DNA of 64,000 bases from Flavobacteriales bacterium (GTDB lineage: Bacteria; Bacteroidota; Bacteroidia; Flavobacteriales_G; Salibacteraceae). Both the position numbers and the translations under genes were made by a program. Location: the NCBI GenBank assembly GCA_003499525.1, contig DNTB01000031.1, positions 61,706 to 125,705 on the forward strand, given 5' to 3'. Below the pieces are notes generated by a model that saw only the letters and a program-made list of their open reading frames with translations, had not been told where the DNA came from and did no database searches. How positions within the stretch are numbered: the stretch's first letter is position 1; the number at the start of each line of letters is the position of its first letter. Below are positions 42,394 to 50,764 of the stretch, one piece after another.

Positions 42394-43757
42394 TATACGA
42401 TTTTGCCTTTAAGTGTAGCCGATGTGAAATCTGTTATCATAACTTGAACATAATCGCCGGGTCTGCTTTCTCCCTTTGGAAATACAACTACAGTATTATA
42501 AGTGGTTCTCCCAAAATTCTCCTCTTCAGAACGTTTGGAGGTGCCTTCCACCAACACTTCGAGTGTTCTTCCCAAATATTTCGAATGCTTCTTTTGCGAA
42601 TGATGGTTTTGTAGTCTAATAATCTCCTGCAAACGCCGATTTTTTTCTTCATCGGGCACATCATCTTCCATCCTTCGTTCGGCCAGTGTTCTCGGGCGCT
42701 CCGAGTATTTAAACATGTAGGCAAAATCGTACTCTATCAGATCCATGAGTTCGATGGTATCCTGATGTTCCTTCTGAGTTTCACCACAGAATCCTGTTAT
42801 GATGTCTGTAGATATTGCACAATTCGGCATGATACTTTTGATGGAAGCTATTCTTTCCAAATACCACTCCCTTGAATAACCTCTGTTCATTCTCTCCAGA
42901 ACAGCGGAATTTCCCGATTGTACCGGTAAATGAATGTACTCACAAATGTTCTGATACTTAGACATGACCACTAGAACATCATCGGTCATATCCTTGGGGT
43001 GTGAAGTTGAAAAACGAATGCGCAATAAAGGTGAAACCTGGGCGACCAATTCAAGCAATTGAGCGAAATTTACATCAAGGCCACCTTCACTCCAATGGTA
43101 GGAATCTACATTTTGACCGAGTAAGGTAACCTCTCTGTATCCTTTTGTAACGAGTTCACTTGCTTCAGATACTATGGTCTGGGGATCTCTGCTTCTTTCT
43201 CGTCCTCTGGTAAAAGGAACAACACAAAAAGCGCACATATTATCACAGCCCCGCATAATGGAAATAAACGCAGTTACTCCACTCTGATCGAGACGAACAG
43301 GCTCTATATCATCATACGTTTCTTCTCTTGATAGTAGAACATTTACAGCCTTTCTACCGCGATCAATTTCTTCAAGAAGGTCAGGTAAATCTCTATATGC
43401 GTCCGGTCCAACCACGATATCAACCATTTTCTTTTCATCGAGAAGATCGGCTTTCATGCGTTCTGCCATACATCCTAAAACTCCAACCTTAAAAGAGGGC
43501 TCTTTCTTTTTTCTTCTTTTGAAGTCATTGAGACGATTGAGGACCTTTCGCTCTGCATTATCTCTTATAGAACAGGTATTTATCAGAACTAGATCAGCAT
43601 CATCGCTTTGATTCGTAAGCTGATACCCGTTAGTGGTCAAAACGGATGCGACAATTTCGCTGTCACTAAAATTCATTTGGCATCCATAGGTTTCTATGTA
43701 CACCTTTTTGGACAGATTGGACGCGGTTTGAACTAATGTTTCTTCTTTTGGTTTCAT
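42393..43757 (-). CDS. miaB: MiaB, tRNA-2-methylthio-N6-dimethylallyladenosine synthase
   Basis: The 454-residue radical-SAM methylthiotransferase carries the UPF0004 cluster cysteines (26, 62, 96), the radical-SAM triad C171-x3-C175-x2-C178 (GCDNMCAFCVVPF) and a C-terminal TRAM domain. It adds the methylthio group to i6A37 in tRNA. The frame extends upstream to a TTG at 43775, but that TTG lies in the -7 box at 43773-43780, so the ATG at 43757 is chosen. It leads the operon miaB-activator-lptE-TPR-secG with overlapping or near-contiguous junctions. Confidence 0.95.
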   Translation of the reverse strand: MKPKEETLVQTASNLSKKVYIETYGCQMNFSDSEIVASVLTTNGYQLTNQSDDADLVLINTCSIRDNAERKVLNRLNDFKRRKKKEPSFKVGVLGCMAERMKADLLDEKKMVDIVVGPDAYRDLPDLLEEIDRGRKAVNVLLSREETYDDIEPVRLDQSGVTAFISIMRGCDNMCAFCVVPFTRGRERSRDPQTIVSEASELVTKGYREVTLLGQNVDSYHWSEGGLDVNFAQLLELVAQVSPLLRIRFSTSHPKDMTDDVLVVMSKYQNICEYIHLPVQSGNSAVLERMNRGYSREWYLERIASIKSIMPNCAISTDIITGFCGETQKEHQDTIELMDLIEYDFAYMFKYSERPRTLAERRMEDDVPDEEKNRRLQEIIRLQNHHSQKKHSKYLGRTLEVLVEGTSKRSEEENFGRTTYNTVVVFPKGESRPGDYVQVMITDFTSATLKGKIV

Positions 43758-43772
43758 TGATTTTGAAGCGCG

Positions 43773-43804
43773 CAAAGGTAGATATTAGTATGATGGGCGA
43801 CAAA
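43773..43804 (-). promoter_or_regulatory. Promoter of the miaB operon
   Basis: The minus strand has TTTG (43801-43804), a 20-base gap and TACCTTTG (43773-43780), a full match to the Bacteroidota -33/-7 pattern. The start point would be near 43766, about 9 bases before the chosen miaB ATG. Confidence 0.7.
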
Positions 43805-43856
43805 ATGACAGGTGGGAAGAGTTTAAGTTCATTCCAAAGACACGACAATCCAAGGT

Positions 43857-43889
43857 TTTGTTCAGCTGATTTTTTATTCATTTAATTTG
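43857..43889 (+). promoter_or_regulatory. Candidate topA promoter
   Basis: TTTG (43857-43860), a 21-base gap and TTAATTTG (43882-43889; one mismatch to TAnnTTTG) lie 27 bases before the chosen topA ATG. Confidence 0.45.
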
Positions 43890-43916
43890 CAAACCTCAAT
43901 CGATCAAATAAGCAAA

Positions 43917-46202
43917 ATGAACCTCGTAATTGTCGAATCCCCCGCAAAAGCTAAGACTATCGAGAAAATTCTGGGCAAGGATTTTCAGGTAAAGTCCAGT
44001 TATGGACACGTTCGTGACCTCTCCAAGAAAGGCATGGCCATTAATCTCGAATCGGGATTTGAACCCTCTTATGAAGTCATGCCGGACAAAAAGAAAGTGA
44101 TAGCCGAGCTGAAAAAACTCGCGAAAAAAGCAGATATGGTATGGCTGGCAACGGATGAGGACCGTGAAGGAGAAGCGATATCATGGCATCTTGCTGAAGT
44201 ATTGGGCCTTGATCCTGAACGAACCCATCGAATTGTATTCAATGAGATCACCCCTAAGGCAATAGAAGGCGCTATTAATAATCCACGTGAAATAAATAAG
44301 GGATTAGTATTGGCCCAGCAGGCCAGACGAGTTTTAGACCGAATTGTGGGCTATGAGCTTTCGCCTGTATTATGGCGAAAGGTTAAACCTTCTCTTTCAG
44401 CAGGCCGCGTTCAATCAGTGGCCGTCCGACTTATTGTAGATAGAGAGGATGAAATCAAGAGCTTTAATGCAGTTAGTTACTTCAAACTATCAGCTATTTT
44501 TCAAACAGGAAACGCTGAAACTTTGGCGGCTACCTATCCGGGTAATGTCGAGAATGAAGAAATCGTAAATGAGATCCTCGGTCAACTAAGGGAATCAAAG
44601 CAATTTTCGATAGCTTCTGTAGAAAAAAAACCAGCAAAAAAGACTCCACCAGCTCCTTTTACTACCTCTTCACTTCAACAAGAAGCTTCAAGAAGACTGG
44701 GATACTCAGTGAGCAAAACCATGATGGTAGCTCAGAAACTCTATGAATCGGGAATGATTACTTATATGCGAACTGATTCGTTAAACCTTTCAGCAGATGC
44801 TAGAAATGATGCAGCAGAAGTAATTCGAAGTAGGTTTGGAGATGAGTACTCCAAAACCAGAGTATTCAAGACTAAATCCAAAGGTGCTCAGGAAGCTCAT
44901 GAAGCCATACGTCCAACATCTATGGCCCGTCAAAGTGCAGCAGGTGAATCTTCAGAAAAGAGCCTTTATAAACTGATATGGGAACGAACCATGGCCAGCC
45001 AAATGGCAGATGCAATTTTGGAGAAAACTACGATTTCCGTCAAAGCGGATAAGGTAGAAAAGGAGTTTTCAGCATCAGGAATGGTCATAAAATTTGATGG
45101 TTTTATGAAGGTTTTGGGCAAGTCTTCTAATGAAAACAATGAAGCAGATCTATTACCTGAACTTAAAGTTGGAGACAAGCTGTCCCTTGACGAAGCTTAT
45201 GCCGCTCAAAAATTTACACGTCATCCGGCGAGATTTTCCGAAGCAAGCTTGGTAAAACAGATGGAAGAACTAGGTATTGGCCGACCTTCAACTTATGCCC
45301 CAACAATATCTACCATTCAGAAAAGGGGGTATGTGGAAAAGAAATCAGACGAAGGGAGAATCAGGGAGGTTTTAATTTGGAAATTAAAGAATGACTCCAT
45401 TGAAAAACTAATAGAAAGAGAGAAATACGGCACGGAAAAAAATAAACTTCATCCAACGGATATCGGAGTAGTAGTAAATGGATTTCTGGTTGAGAATTTT
45501 GGTGACGTGCTCGATTATAATTTCACGGCTAAAGTGGAACAGGAATTTGATGAAATTGCTACCGGCCTAAAGGAATGGAATAAGATGATAGGAGAATTCT
45601 ACAGTGTTTTTGAAAAAGATATTAAGGAAACACTTGCTGAATCCAAGAAAGCCACTGGAGCGAGATTATTAGGTGAACATCCTGAAAATGGCAAACCGGT
45701 CTATGCACGACTGGGTAGGTATGGCGCCATGATCCAAATAGGAGAAACCGAGGACGAGGATAAACCACAGTTTGCCTCTTTGCTGCCCGATCAGAGCATC
45801 TCCACCATTACCTTCAAAGAGGCGATGTCTCTCTTTGACCTGCCAAGAAAGTTGGGGGAGTATAACGGAAAAGAAGTAACTGCTGCCATAGGTCGATATG
45901 GTCCATATGTAAAATGGGGCAATACCTTTACTAGTATCCCAAAAGAAGCAGCATTTGATGTTTACTCCATTTCATTTGAACAAGCAACAAAATTGGTAGA
46001 AACAGCAGCTGCAGAAAAGGCTAAAAGCGTAATACACTCCTTTGAGGATGAAGGTATTGTAGTATTAAATGGTAAATATGGACCGTACATCAAGAAAGGT
46101 CGAAAAAACTACAAAATACCAAAAGGTACAGATCCGGAAGGACTATCCCTGGAAGACTGTAAAGAGATTATTGATAGTTCACCAAAGCGAAAACCCAGAT
46201 AG
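43917..46202 (+). CDS. topA: DNA topoisomerase I
   Basis: The 761-residue type IA enzyme relaxes negative supercoils. It has the TOPRIM domain (LVIVESPAKAKTIEKIL; DEDREGEAISWH), the active Tyr283 in SGMITYMRTDS, and C-terminal repeats of the glycine-rich GRYGPYVKWG / GKYGPYIKKG type (three copies from about 600) in place of zinc fingers, a layout common outside enterics. A TTG further up at 43887 lies within the promoter region and is not used. The next gene starts on its stop codon (1-base overlap). Confidence 0.96.
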   Translation: MNLVIVESPAKAKTIEKILGKDFQVKSSYGHVRDLSKKGMAINLESGFEPSYEVMPDKKKVIAELKKLAKKADMVWLATDEDREGEAISWHLAEVLGLDPERTHRIVFNEITPKAIEGAINNPREINKGLVLAQQARRVLDRIVGYELSPVLWRKVKPSLSAGRVQSVAVRLIVDREDEIKSFNAVSYFKLSAIFQTGNAETLAATYPGNVENEEIVNEILGQLRESKQFSIASVEKKPAKKTPPAPFTTSSLQQEASRRLGYSVSKTMMVAQKLYESGMITYMRTDSLNLSADARNDAAEVIRSRFGDEYSKTRVFKTKSKGAQEAHEAIRPTSMARQSAAGESSEKSLYKLIWERTMASQMADAILEKTTISVKADKVEKEFSASGMVIKFDGFMKVLGKSSNENNEADLLPELKVGDKLSLDEAYAAQKFTRHPARFSEASLVKQMEELGIGRPSTYAPTISTIQKRGYVEKKSDEGRIREVLIWKLKNDSIEKLIEREKYGTEKNKLHPTDIGVVVNGFLVENFGDVLDYNFTAKVEQEFDEIATGLKEWNKMIGEFYSVFEKDIKETLAESKKATGARLLGEHPENGKPVYARLGRYGAMIQIGETEDEDKPQFASLLPDQSISTITFKEAMSLFDLPRKLGEYNGKEVTAAIGRYGPYVKWGNTFTSIPKEAAFDVYSISFEQATKLVETAAAEKAKSVIHSFEDEGIVVLNGKYGPYIKKGRKNYKIPKGTDPEGLSLEDCKEIIDSSPKRKPR

Positions 46203-47368
46203 TGAGCGACTTGTCATTATTCCTGAATCCAATTGATCCTACAACTTATTCTAGGGTTGACCATCCGTCGGATAACGGTATAAAATCCTTCGAGCAAGGA
46301 GGGCAACTTCCTGATTATGATGAATATGATGTAGCCATTGTCGGGATTAAAGATATTAGAACTGGTATTTCAGAAAGTGCCTTGACAGATTCCTCTGATG
46401 CCATAAGGAAAGCACTTTCAAAATTGTATCTCCGACCCGGTAAACGCATTGCTGATTTAGGAGACGTATTACCCGGAAATACACTTCAGGACACCTACTA
46501 TGCGCTGGAAAGTATCGTCCAAGTGCTCCAGCAGGAAAGAAAAATAGTGATCTTCCTGGGCGGTGGCCAAAACATGACCTATGGCTATTATTTGGGGTAT
46601 AAGGAATCAGATCGTTTGATTAACCTGGCTTGTGTAGATTATCGTTTTGACCTTGGAAAAGAAACAGGCGAAACTATTCACAATGGTAATTATCTGAATA
46701 ACATCCTTCTTCACTCACCTAATTTCTTATTTAACTTCATAAATATTGGTTACCAGAAATACTATGTTCCTCGGGCACATGAAGAGCTCATGGATAAATT
46801 GTACTTCGATGTATTAAGACTGGGAGAAATCCGAACAAATATTAAAAAAGTAGAACCGGCATTAAGAAGTGTAGATATTCTAAGTCTTGATCTATCAGCA
46901 GTTCAAACAGGGCATGCCCCGGGTACTATTTTCAAAAACCCTAACGGTCTGTTACCTGACGAGTTTTGTCAAATAACGCGCTATGCAGGATTGTCAGAAA
47001 GAGTTTCAACAATTGGCTTTCACGATTATGAGCAAACTAATGATGAGCATGGAGCTACGGCTAAACTCATAGCCCAATCTATCTGGTATTTCATTGATGG
47101 ACTAAATGCTCGACAAAACGAACTGGTGCTTTCAAATACAGAGGATCATACGAAATATAGAGTGGCTGTTGATGGTATTGAAAATGAGTTGGTTTTTTAT
47201 AAAAGTAAATCAACAGAGAAATGGTGGGTTTTTGTACCACAAAGTGGTACGGAATCTAATCAGTTTAGGCGGCACCAAATGGTTCCTTGCGACTATGAAG
47301 ACTATCAAAAAGCCTGTAAAAACCACATTCCTGATGTATGGATGAACACCTATAGAAAGTTTATGTAA
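46202..47368 (+). CDS. Arginase-fold protein with degenerate metal site (annotated formimidoylglutamase-like)
   Basis: The 388-residue protein has the ureohydrolase/arginase fold but imperfect manganese motifs. The GGDHS site reads GGGQN (120-124; His to Gln123), the DAHxD site reads DYRFD (146-150; His to Arg148), and the SxDxDxxDP site reads SLDLSAVQ (228-235; the second Asp is Ser232). About half of the usual ligands are gone, so catalytic activity is doubtful; a binding or structural role is more likely. It starts at GTG 46202, coupled to topA, and precedes the T9SS operon. From memory, a similar gene lies between topA and gldK in several Flavobacteriia. Confidence 0.85.
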   Translation: MSDLSLFLNPIDPTTYSRVDHPSDNGIKSFEQGGQLPDYDEYDVAIVGIKDIRTGISESALTDSSDAIRKALSKLYLRPGKRIADLGDVLPGNTLQDTYYALESIVQVLQQERKIVIFLGGGQNMTYGYYLGYKESDRLINLACVDYRFDLGKETGETIHNGNYLNNILLHSPNFLFNFINIGYQKYYVPRAHEELMDKLYFDVLRLGEIRTNIKKVEPALRSVDILSLDLSAVQTGHAPGTIFKNPNGLLPDEFCQITRYAGLSERVSTIGFHDYEQTNDEHGATAKLIAQSIWYFIDGLNARQNELVLSNTEDHTKYRVAVDGIENELVFYKSKSTEKWWVFVPQSGTESNQFRRHQMVPCDYEDYQKACKNHIPDVWMNTYRKFM

Positions 47369-47375
47369 GTATCAG

Positions 47376-47389
47376 ATATTCAGGAATAT
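47376..47389. repeat. Short palindrome upstream of the T9SS operon promoter
   Basis: ATATTC-AG-GAATAT is a perfect 6-bp inverted repeat with a 2-base centre, 20 bases before the -33 element. Its position suits an activator site; the binding factor is unknown. It lies in the 112-base gap before the porP-like gene. Confidence 0.4.
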
Positions 47390-47409
47390 ACATGGTCTTT
47401 AAAAAATTT

Positions 47410-47439
47410 TTTGTTAAAAAAAATAATTATCTACTTTAG
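47410..47439 (+). promoter_or_regulatory. Promoter of the porP-gldKLMN operon
   Basis: TTTG (47410-47413), an 18-base gap and TACTTTAG (47432-47439; one mismatch to TAnnTTTG) lie 41 bases before the porP-like ATG, inside an A-rich tract that may act as an UP-like element. Confidence 0.6.
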
Positions 47440-47480
47440 CGACTGTAATTTGCGAGGCTTATATAACAGAAGCAAGTAGT

Positions 47481-48491
47481 ATGAAGAAAGCTTTACTCAT
47501 CTTCGCCAGTCTGGTAACAGGAGTTATTAGTATTGCTCAGCAGGATCCACAATTCACCGTGAGCCAATTTCAAAATCTGGTGTATCAAAACCCTGCCATG
47601 GCGGGTAGTAATGATGCCATATGCGGCATGCTTGTTGGTCGACAGCAATGGGTGGGTTTCGGTGAAGAACCGAGAACTTTTCTATTCAGTACCGACGCAG
47701 CTTTCAAGGATCCCTGGTTAGGGAAGCAGCATGGCGCTGGCTTAACAGTCCTATCGGATGGATTGGGACAGGAAAACACCTTCATAGCTAAATTGGCTTA
47801 TGCGTATAGAATGAAAGCTGGCGCTGGTATGTTGAGCGCTGGAGTGGGTTTGGGATATATTTCAAAAACTATAGGTAGTGATTGGAATCCAGGAGATCCC
47901 GGATGGGATCCAAGTATTCCATATAACGGAATTACTGACGGCGGATTTGATTTTGATTTTGGATTATTTTACAAAATCCCTAAAAAATTATATGTAGGTT
48001 TATCTGCCACCCACCTCACCGCTACTCAGCTCGAGAAGGACTTTAATATTGACCTTCCCGGCCCCGGTGGAAACCCAATAACGCAAGAAGGCGTATTCAA
48101 TTACCGCATAGACAGAACAATTTATTTCACAGCCGGATATCAGACACAGGTGTTCAATCCAGATTGGCAAATCAAGCCTGCAGTTTTGATTAAATCAAAC
48201 ATCGTAAGTACCTCGATAGACTTGGCTGCCGTAATGGAGTATCGAGAAAAGTTTTGGGGAGGTCTGGACTACCGATTTAACGATGCTATTGCATTAATGC
48301 TCGGTGCAAACTTCCAAATGAAAGGTCAAAATTTTGGTGGTGGCCTTCTGAAGGTAGGATATTCATATGACTACACATTGAGCGAAATCAACCAATACAG
48401 TTCTGGATCTCATGAAATATTTGTTCATTACTGTTTCAGACTTACTCCTAAGATTATTCGTGAGAAACATAGAACCGTTCGCTTCCTATAA
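47481..48491 (+). CDS. porP: PorP/SprF-family type IX secretion membrane protein
   Basis: The 336-residue outer-membrane protein has a signal peptide (to SIAQ, about residue 20) and the family opening QDPQFTVSQFQNLVYQNPAMAGSND (recognised by YQNPAMAGSND), then RQQWVGFGEEPRTFLFS and beta-barrel strands to the end. PorP-type proteins belong to the T9SS outer-membrane assembly; SprF paralogues pair with SprB-like adhesins. Location directly before gldK supports PorP. It begins a five-gene operon and has its own promoter at 47410. Confidence 0.9.
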   Translation: MKKALLIFASLVTGVISIAQQDPQFTVSQFQNLVYQNPAMAGSNDAICGMLVGRQQWVGFGEEPRTFLFSTDAAFKDPWLGKQHGAGLTVLSDGLGQENTFIAKLAYAYRMKAGAGMLSAGVGLGYISKTIGSDWNPGDPGWDPSIPYNGITDGGFDFDFGLFYKIPKKLYVGLSATHLTATQLEKDFNIDLPGPGGNPITQEGVFNYRIDRTIYFTAGYQTQVFNPDWQIKPAVLIKSNIVSTSIDLAAVMEYREKFWGGLDYRFNDAIALMLGANFQMKGQNFGGGLLKVGYSYDYTLSEINQYSSGSHEIFVHYCFRLTPKIIREKHRTVRFL

Positions 48492-48549
48492 TAAACTAAA
48501 CCTAAAGACGTTTGAATTTGATATTGACGATTATCCTAAAATTCCTGAC

Positions 48550-49860
48550 ATGAGAAAAATATTGATTGTTTTTATGGCAATCGCCGGATTAGTCTCCTGC
48601 AAGTCCGAAAACGGCATGCTGGTAGGAGTGCAAGGCAGACCGGTGCCTCATGATATCGATCCATACGGCATGGTTTGGCTGCCAATGGGAAGCTACATCA
48701 TGGGTGAAAATGACCAGGATGTACCTTATGCCAACATCGCAAGCTCAAGAACAGTATCTGTTCAATCCTTCTACATGGACGATACAGAAATAACAAATAA
48801 CGAATATCGTCAGTTTGTTAATTGGGTGCGTGATAGCATTGCAAGGGAACTTCTGTTGGAATACGATGAGGAAGAATACGGTATCCTTGAAAATGATTTT
48901 GGTGAAGAATTGGATGAGCCTAAAATAGATTGGAGCTATAATATTCCCTGGAAGAATAAGGACGAAGAAATACGTGAAGTCCTTGAACCCATGTACTATA
49001 GTGAACAGGAAAGATATAATGGTAGAAAGCAACTGGACGTAAGAAAGTTACGCTACCGTTATTCATGGATCGACTACAGACTTGCCGCCAAGAAAGGACG
49101 TCCACGTCAGAATTATGGTGAAGATGAAGGACTTGACAGATCGTTCTTTATAAAGTCGGATGAAGTAGATGTATATCCTGACACATTATGCTGGATTGCA
49201 GATTTTTCTTATTCCTATAACGAGCCAATGACAAATATGTATTTCTGGCATCCTGCATATGACGACTATCCAGTCGTCGGCGTAACATGGAAACAAGCCA
49301 GAGCATTTAGTCGATGGAGAACAGATTTATTGAACAATCTGCTCTACACCGGAGGTTTCCCAGGTATTCAGGATTTTAGATTGCCCACAGAGTCAGAATG
49401 GGAATATGCAGCTCGAGGTGGATTAGCGGTAGCTCCATACCCTTGGGGATATCCATACATACGGAATGATCAGGGATGTTTTCAGGCAAACTTTAAACCA
49501 CTGAGAGGAAATTATGTTGACGATGGTGGGTTTCATACCGTCAATGTCTATTCATACGACCCAAATGACTGGGGTCTGTACTGTATGGCGGGGAATGTTG
49601 CGGAATGGACGAACAATGCCTACAACGAGTCTGCATATGAATTTGGACATGACTTGAATCCAGATTATCAGTATGATGCCGATGAGGATGATTTACCTGT
49701 TTTCAAAAGGAAAGTCATTAGAGGGGGTTCCTGGAAAGACGTGGGTTACTACTTAAACACTGGGGTAAGATCATATGAATATCAGGATACTGCAAAAAGC
49801 TACATTGGTTTTAGAAATGTGGTTTCATATATGGGAAGAGCGAAGGGAGATGAACTATAG
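48550..49860 (+). CDS. gldK: GldK/PorK, T9SS outer-membrane ring lipoprotein
   Basis: The 436-residue lipoprotein (lipid Cys17, GLVSC) has a formylglycine-generating-enzyme-like (SUMF1) fold: MVWLPMGSYIMG, FYMDDTEITNNEYRQFV, RLPTESEWEYAARGG, CMAGNVAEWTNNAY and VIRGGSWKDVGYY. GldK with GldN forms the periplasmic ring of the T9SS. The frame extends upstream to 48412 inside porP; ATG 48550 just precedes the lipoprotein signal. An acidic insertion (about 95-180) is typical of GldK. gldL follows after 53 bases. Confidence 0.95.
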   Translation: MRKILIVFMAIAGLVSCKSENGMLVGVQGRPVPHDIDPYGMVWLPMGSYIMGENDQDVPYANIASSRTVSVQSFYMDDTEITNNEYRQFVNWVRDSIARELLLEYDEEEYGILENDFGEELDEPKIDWSYNIPWKNKDEEIREVLEPMYYSEQERYNGRKQLDVRKLRYRYSWIDYRLAAKKGRPRQNYGEDEGLDRSFFIKSDEVDVYPDTLCWIADFSYSYNEPMTNMYFWHPAYDDYPVVGVTWKQARAFSRWRTDLLNNLLYTGGFPGIQDFRLPTESEWEYAARGGLAVAPYPWGYPYIRNDQGCFQANFKPLRGNYVDDGGFHTVNVYSYDPNDWGLYCMAGNVAEWTNNAYNESAYEFGHDLNPDYQYDADEDDLPVFKRKVIRGGSWKDVGYYLNTGVRSYEYQDTAKSYIGFRNVVSYMGRAKGDEL

Positions 49861-49913
49861 AATAATGTATCATTGCATTCCTGAATTATTAATCAAAAAC
49901 AATCGAGTAAATT

Positions 49914-50729
49914 ATGGGTAAGGAAATAACCGGCTTTAGACCGGGAAGTTTGAGTTGGAAGAAGTTCATGGCCAAAGTGTACGGTTGGGGAGCATCAATT
50001 GTTATTGTTGGGGCTCTTTTCAAGCTAGAGCATTATAAAGGAGCAAGTGCCATGTTGATTATTGGCCTTGGGACAGAAGCAATTATTTTCTTCCTATCCG
50101 CATTCGAACCTGTGCATGAAGACCCGGATTGGTCTTTAGTTTATCCAGAACTTGCCGAGGATTATGAAGGTCCTGGAAGTGTAATTCCTGAATCCTCCGA
50201 ATCTCCCACTGAAGCATTGGACCGAATGATGTCAGAAGCTAAAATTGGCCCTGAGCTGATCGAAAGCCTGGGCTCGGGAATGCGAAAATTGGCAGATACA
50301 ACGGAGAGCATGAATAACCTTGGGGATGTTTCTGAGGCTACTAATGGTTTGGTTAATAATATGACTTCTGCATCCGAAAAAGTGGAAAACCTCTCAGGAA
50401 CGTATGAGTCAGCAGCTCAGGCACTGACAGGTCTTTCAGCTGCCGGTGAAGAGGGATCCAACTACGCGGAAAACCTTCATAGTGTGAATCAGAATCTAAG
50501 CAATTTGAATAAAATGTATGAAATGCAGCTCGAAAGTGCTTCAAGTAATTCTGAACTCAACAGTGCTATGAACTCGAGCATCAAGGATTTGATTCAAAAC
50601 CTTCAGGACTCAGTTGAGGATACCCGAAAATATAAAGATAACATTGCAGAGCTTTCAACCAATCTCGAGTCTTTAAACACGGTTTACGGCAATATGCTTT
50701 CTGCTATGAATTATAACCGGCCTCAATAA
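49914..50729 (+). CDS. gldL: GldL/PorL, T9SS inner-membrane motor subunit
   Basis: The 271-residue protein has two transmembrane helices near the N-terminus (about 23-37 and 46-63) with Glu55 inside the second, the position expected to work in proton flow. A long coiled-coil cytoplasmic region follows (repeats of Ser/Asn/Glu-rich heptads through 100-265). With GldM it forms the proton-driven motor powering T9SS and gliding. It is the third gene of the operon; gldM follows after 35 bases. Confidence 0.95.
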   Translation: MGKEITGFRPGSLSWKKFMAKVYGWGASIVIVGALFKLEHYKGASAMLIIGLGTEAIIFFLSAFEPVHEDPDWSLVYPELAEDYEGPGSVIPESSESPTEALDRMMSEAKIGPELIESLGSGMRKLADTTESMNNLGDVSEATNGLVNNMTSASEKVENLSGTYESAAQALTGLSAAGEEGSNYAENLHSVNQNLSNLNKMYEMQLESASSNSELNSAMNSSIKDLIQNLQDSVEDTRKYKDNIAELSTNLESLNTVYGNMLSAMNYNRPQ

Positions 50730-50764
50730 TTGACATTATTTTAAAAAGCTTTAAAGAATAAATA

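Noticed and set aside
48412..48549. Earlier gldK start inside the porP-like gene
   Set aside because: It would place 46 residues before a perfect lipoprotein signal; the ATG at 48550 is used.
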